Shown here in pieces: positions 61,631 to 64,000 of a stretch of DNA of 64,000 bases (the first letter of the stretch is position 1; every line of letters starts with the position of its first letter). Both the position numbers and the translations under genes were made by a program. Location: NCBI GenBank assembly GCA_012932295.1, contig JAAONU010000006.1, forward strand, positions 32,886,882-32,950,881, given 5' to 3'. Source of the stretch: Cyclina sinensis. Taxonomy: Eukaryota; Mollusca; Bivalvia; Venerida; Veneridae. The notes below the pieces were generated by a model, which searched no databases, was not told where the DNA came from, and saw nothing but the letters and a program-made list of their open reading frames with translations.

Positions 61631-63914
61631 ACCTTTCCCCTGCCGAGTAAGACGATTTTAAAATAAGTCATTGCTGTTTCAAATGAAACGTCGAAATAAG
61701 ATTCCTTTTAGGGTACCCCTCCACCGTCACTTACTGTTTTCTGCAAGTTATTTCGTGTTTATAATTTTGAATATTAAATTTATATCTTGAAAGCCATAAA
61801 TTTTGGTTAATATTTCAGCGCATTCAGTACAGATTCTTTTCTTTTCTTTTTTTATTTCTATTTCAATAGTTCGTCTGTAGAACTACATGAAGTATTTGCA
61901 TTCGTACCTAACGAATGTAAACAAGAGAAAAGGAGTAGTCTGTTGAAGACAACTTTTTTGATATTAATATCAAGGTTTGACGAGGTCATATTTGTTTCAA
62001 ATACTGATGAGAATATTTATCATTGCTCTATTTTGGTAAATATTTTTTATTTGACAGTTAAAAAGTGCTTGTATATCAGAAGTTACACTTAACAACATCG
62101 TACCGTACGCGCATCGTCACAACGCATGTTGTTTACGACGTGGGGTACCCAAGGGGAAATTTAATGTGTATATTACCTGTCTGGTTCGGTTATATCAATT
62201 TCTTTCGGCGGATCTATATCCAATCAAAAGGAGAAAAAATCTGGAAGGGTAATAAAATGGTATGTTACAAAAGCTGTTTCTTTACCGTCCTTTCACTTTA
62301 ATGATGTTTGTCAAGTCCTTTCTAGATAAGTAACCTGTTAGATAAATATCACTGCAACAGTCCCTTTATCATTTATTTAACGTTTTTGTTTGCTTAAGTT
62401 TGCCTAAAATAACAGTTGATTGAGCATAATGCAGCCACACAATCCAAGAAAGGAAAATGCTTACAGTGAACAAAGCACGTGCTATTCATTCTATATTTAT
62501 CATATGCCCTTTCTTTGTCTGTCATGAAATAATGCAACAAATACAGTTATTCAGAATATGTGAACAAATATGTTATATGAAGTGTTTTGTGTCGTCAGAA
62601 TTGCTATGATTTGACACACTGAGTGCATGAGATGCAGAAGTGTGCCATCTGGCAGAGTGAAATCAGGGTACGTCTATTTCAACATCAAGGTCTTTCTATG
62701 CCGTACGGACAGTCAGTGTACAGTTTTGACCCACTTCGTACGCCATACATATCAGAACAGGCCGAATCTGGGATCGGACCACGATTCGTAGTCAGTAAGT
62801 CATGTAGGAGGATATGTCGTTCGAAGAAATTTCGACGACAGACGGTCGTAGGGCGATTGCAGTCACTCACCTTCAGTACACTGTGACTATGTGAGCTATA
62901 AACAACAAAATAGAGCAAAAGTGATTTATGGTTCCTGCAAACTACACATCCTTTCAATGTACTTATTGCGTGAATCTGTGTAAAAGTGACGCTTGTCGGT
63001 GCCTCAGTTTTCCAATCGTGAACTAACGTACAACTTCTTTGCTTAAACTTTAGATACATTTTTTTTTGAAAACGGATTTCTTGAATAACACACCATCAAC
63101 AAGAGCTATGACTGAACGTGATAAATATCCCTAGATACCGCCTTGACAAAGAAATCTGATCAATTTGCGATAGGAGCATTTTACTCCAAATATTTTGAAA
63201 CAATAGTGTACGAAAAATAAACTTGGAGAGTAGTTAAAACATTGAAGTTTTTCAAGCTTTCTGACAATGATTTCAATTCTGACGTTGCCATGCCATCGGT
63301 GTCAAAATTAATCAATTCAGGGTTTTTCACAAGTTACAGAATTTTTTTTTTCAGTAAATCCTCAGTCAATCTCTTGTAAATTACCCAAATACTACCGGTA
63401 CACAGTTTCAAGCCTTACTTCCTTGCTAGAGGTGTATACAAGCATCACTGACAATTAATTCTGAACAATAGTCTCTGGTGTCACCGATGCATTTCCAACA
63501 TTTAGTGATCTTACGATAATCTGGGCATGTTTCTATCATTCTTTCTTTTTATTTTCTTCATTCGTTTGGTTCTTTCTTTTTTTTTTGCTTTCTTAAATTT
63601 TTTCACTATTTGCGGCATTTCCTTTGAATTTGTACATGCTTTCCAGCCGCTGTTCAGTAAGGACTCATAACAAAGAACGGTTTCGAATTATACGAGGTGA
63701 CTCTGTTCATTTTTTTCGGGTTGCAGTACTCGATGATTAATGTTAGAAGTATCACTCTATTTTTGACTGCCTAGTTCTTTTTGTTGTCTCGCTTGAATAA
63801 AATGTTGTGTTTTTTCATCTATTTGACACGTATTATATTTCTTCATCAATTTTAATCGTATATATACTCAACATCACTAAACTCGCGTCATCAGTTGGCT
63901 CGCGGTATTTGCGT
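61631..63914. other. no gene recognised
   Basis: Intergenic. A less AT-rich patch at about 62610-62890 has overlapping ORFs on both strands (62623-62886 plus, 63059-62685 minus), but neither shows a family motif. Confidence 0.45.
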
Positions 63915-63930
63915 AGCGCCACCTAGCTGG
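63915..63930 (-). promoter_or_regulatory. CTCF-like motif
   Basis: AGCGCCACCTAGCTGG reads on the minus strand as CCAGCTAGGTGGCGCT. The AGGTGGCGC core matches the motif conserved for CTCF in flies and vertebrates; the 5' part has one extra base relative to the usual spacing. Function is inference. Confidence 0.35.
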
Positions 63931-64000
63931 TGTTTACATGTGTCACGGTTGACCCACTTTCGTTGTCTAATAAAGAAATAAAATATACCAGAGTTATGAC

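Overview
The window is animal nuclear DNA: AT-rich, with genes split by GT-AG introns and dense interspersed repeats. The repeat types (blocks opening with a hyphenated palindrome around GGCATATAG followed by GTCTGTC/GTCCATC tracts and many TGACCTTGA words, plus simple foldback elements) are what I associate with bivalve molluscs. That assignment is inference from repeat style, not from a species-specific marker.

Layout. (1) 1-5.1 kb is repeat-only: a 180-bp tandem repeat, two foldback elements whose inverted ends are built from reiterated GACACTT..ACCCC words, and a nested tRNA-derived SINE. (2) 5.1-18.7 kb, plus strand: at least 17 exons of a MOV10/MOV10L1-family RNA helicase, with the helicase core complete and the N-terminus missing. 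(3) 18.75-25.4 kb, minus strand, convergent with the helicase: seven exons of ZNHIT6/BCD1, the HIT-zinc-finger box C/D snoRNP assembly factor. Three of its introns carry minisatellites, and two of these arrays have the real 3' splice site as a repeat unit. (4) 25.4-32.5 kb: no gene found; foldback/MITE elements, hairpins and a bivalve-type repeat. (5) 32.5-36.2 kb: a heavily decayed Ty3-type retrotransposon, minus strand. (6) 35.35-42.88 kb and 43.03-60.48 kb: a tandem segmental duplication. Each copy carries an intronless GT31 beta-1,3-glycosyltransferase gene, intact in copy 1 and broken by two +1 shifts in copy 2. (7) 46.93-56.36 kb: a 9.4-kb Ty3-type LTR retrotransposon inserted in copy 2, minus strand, with gag, protease, RT/RNase H, integrase and an extra zinc-finger-like ORF between integrase and the 3' LTR. 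The unoccupied site is visible in copy 1. (8) 60.5-64 kb: no gene found; one strong foldback hairpin and a CTCF-like motif near the end.

The host genes do not form an operon or pathway. The helicase belongs to a family that acts in RNA silencing and piRNA control of retroelements, ZNHIT6 acts in snoRNP assembly, and the GT31 enzymes act in the Golgi. The observations most worth following are the splice-acceptor-bearing tandem arrays in ZNHIT6, the unrecognised extra ORF of the Ty3 element, the foldback family with reiterated ends, and the duplication history, which can be read from the retroelement insertion.
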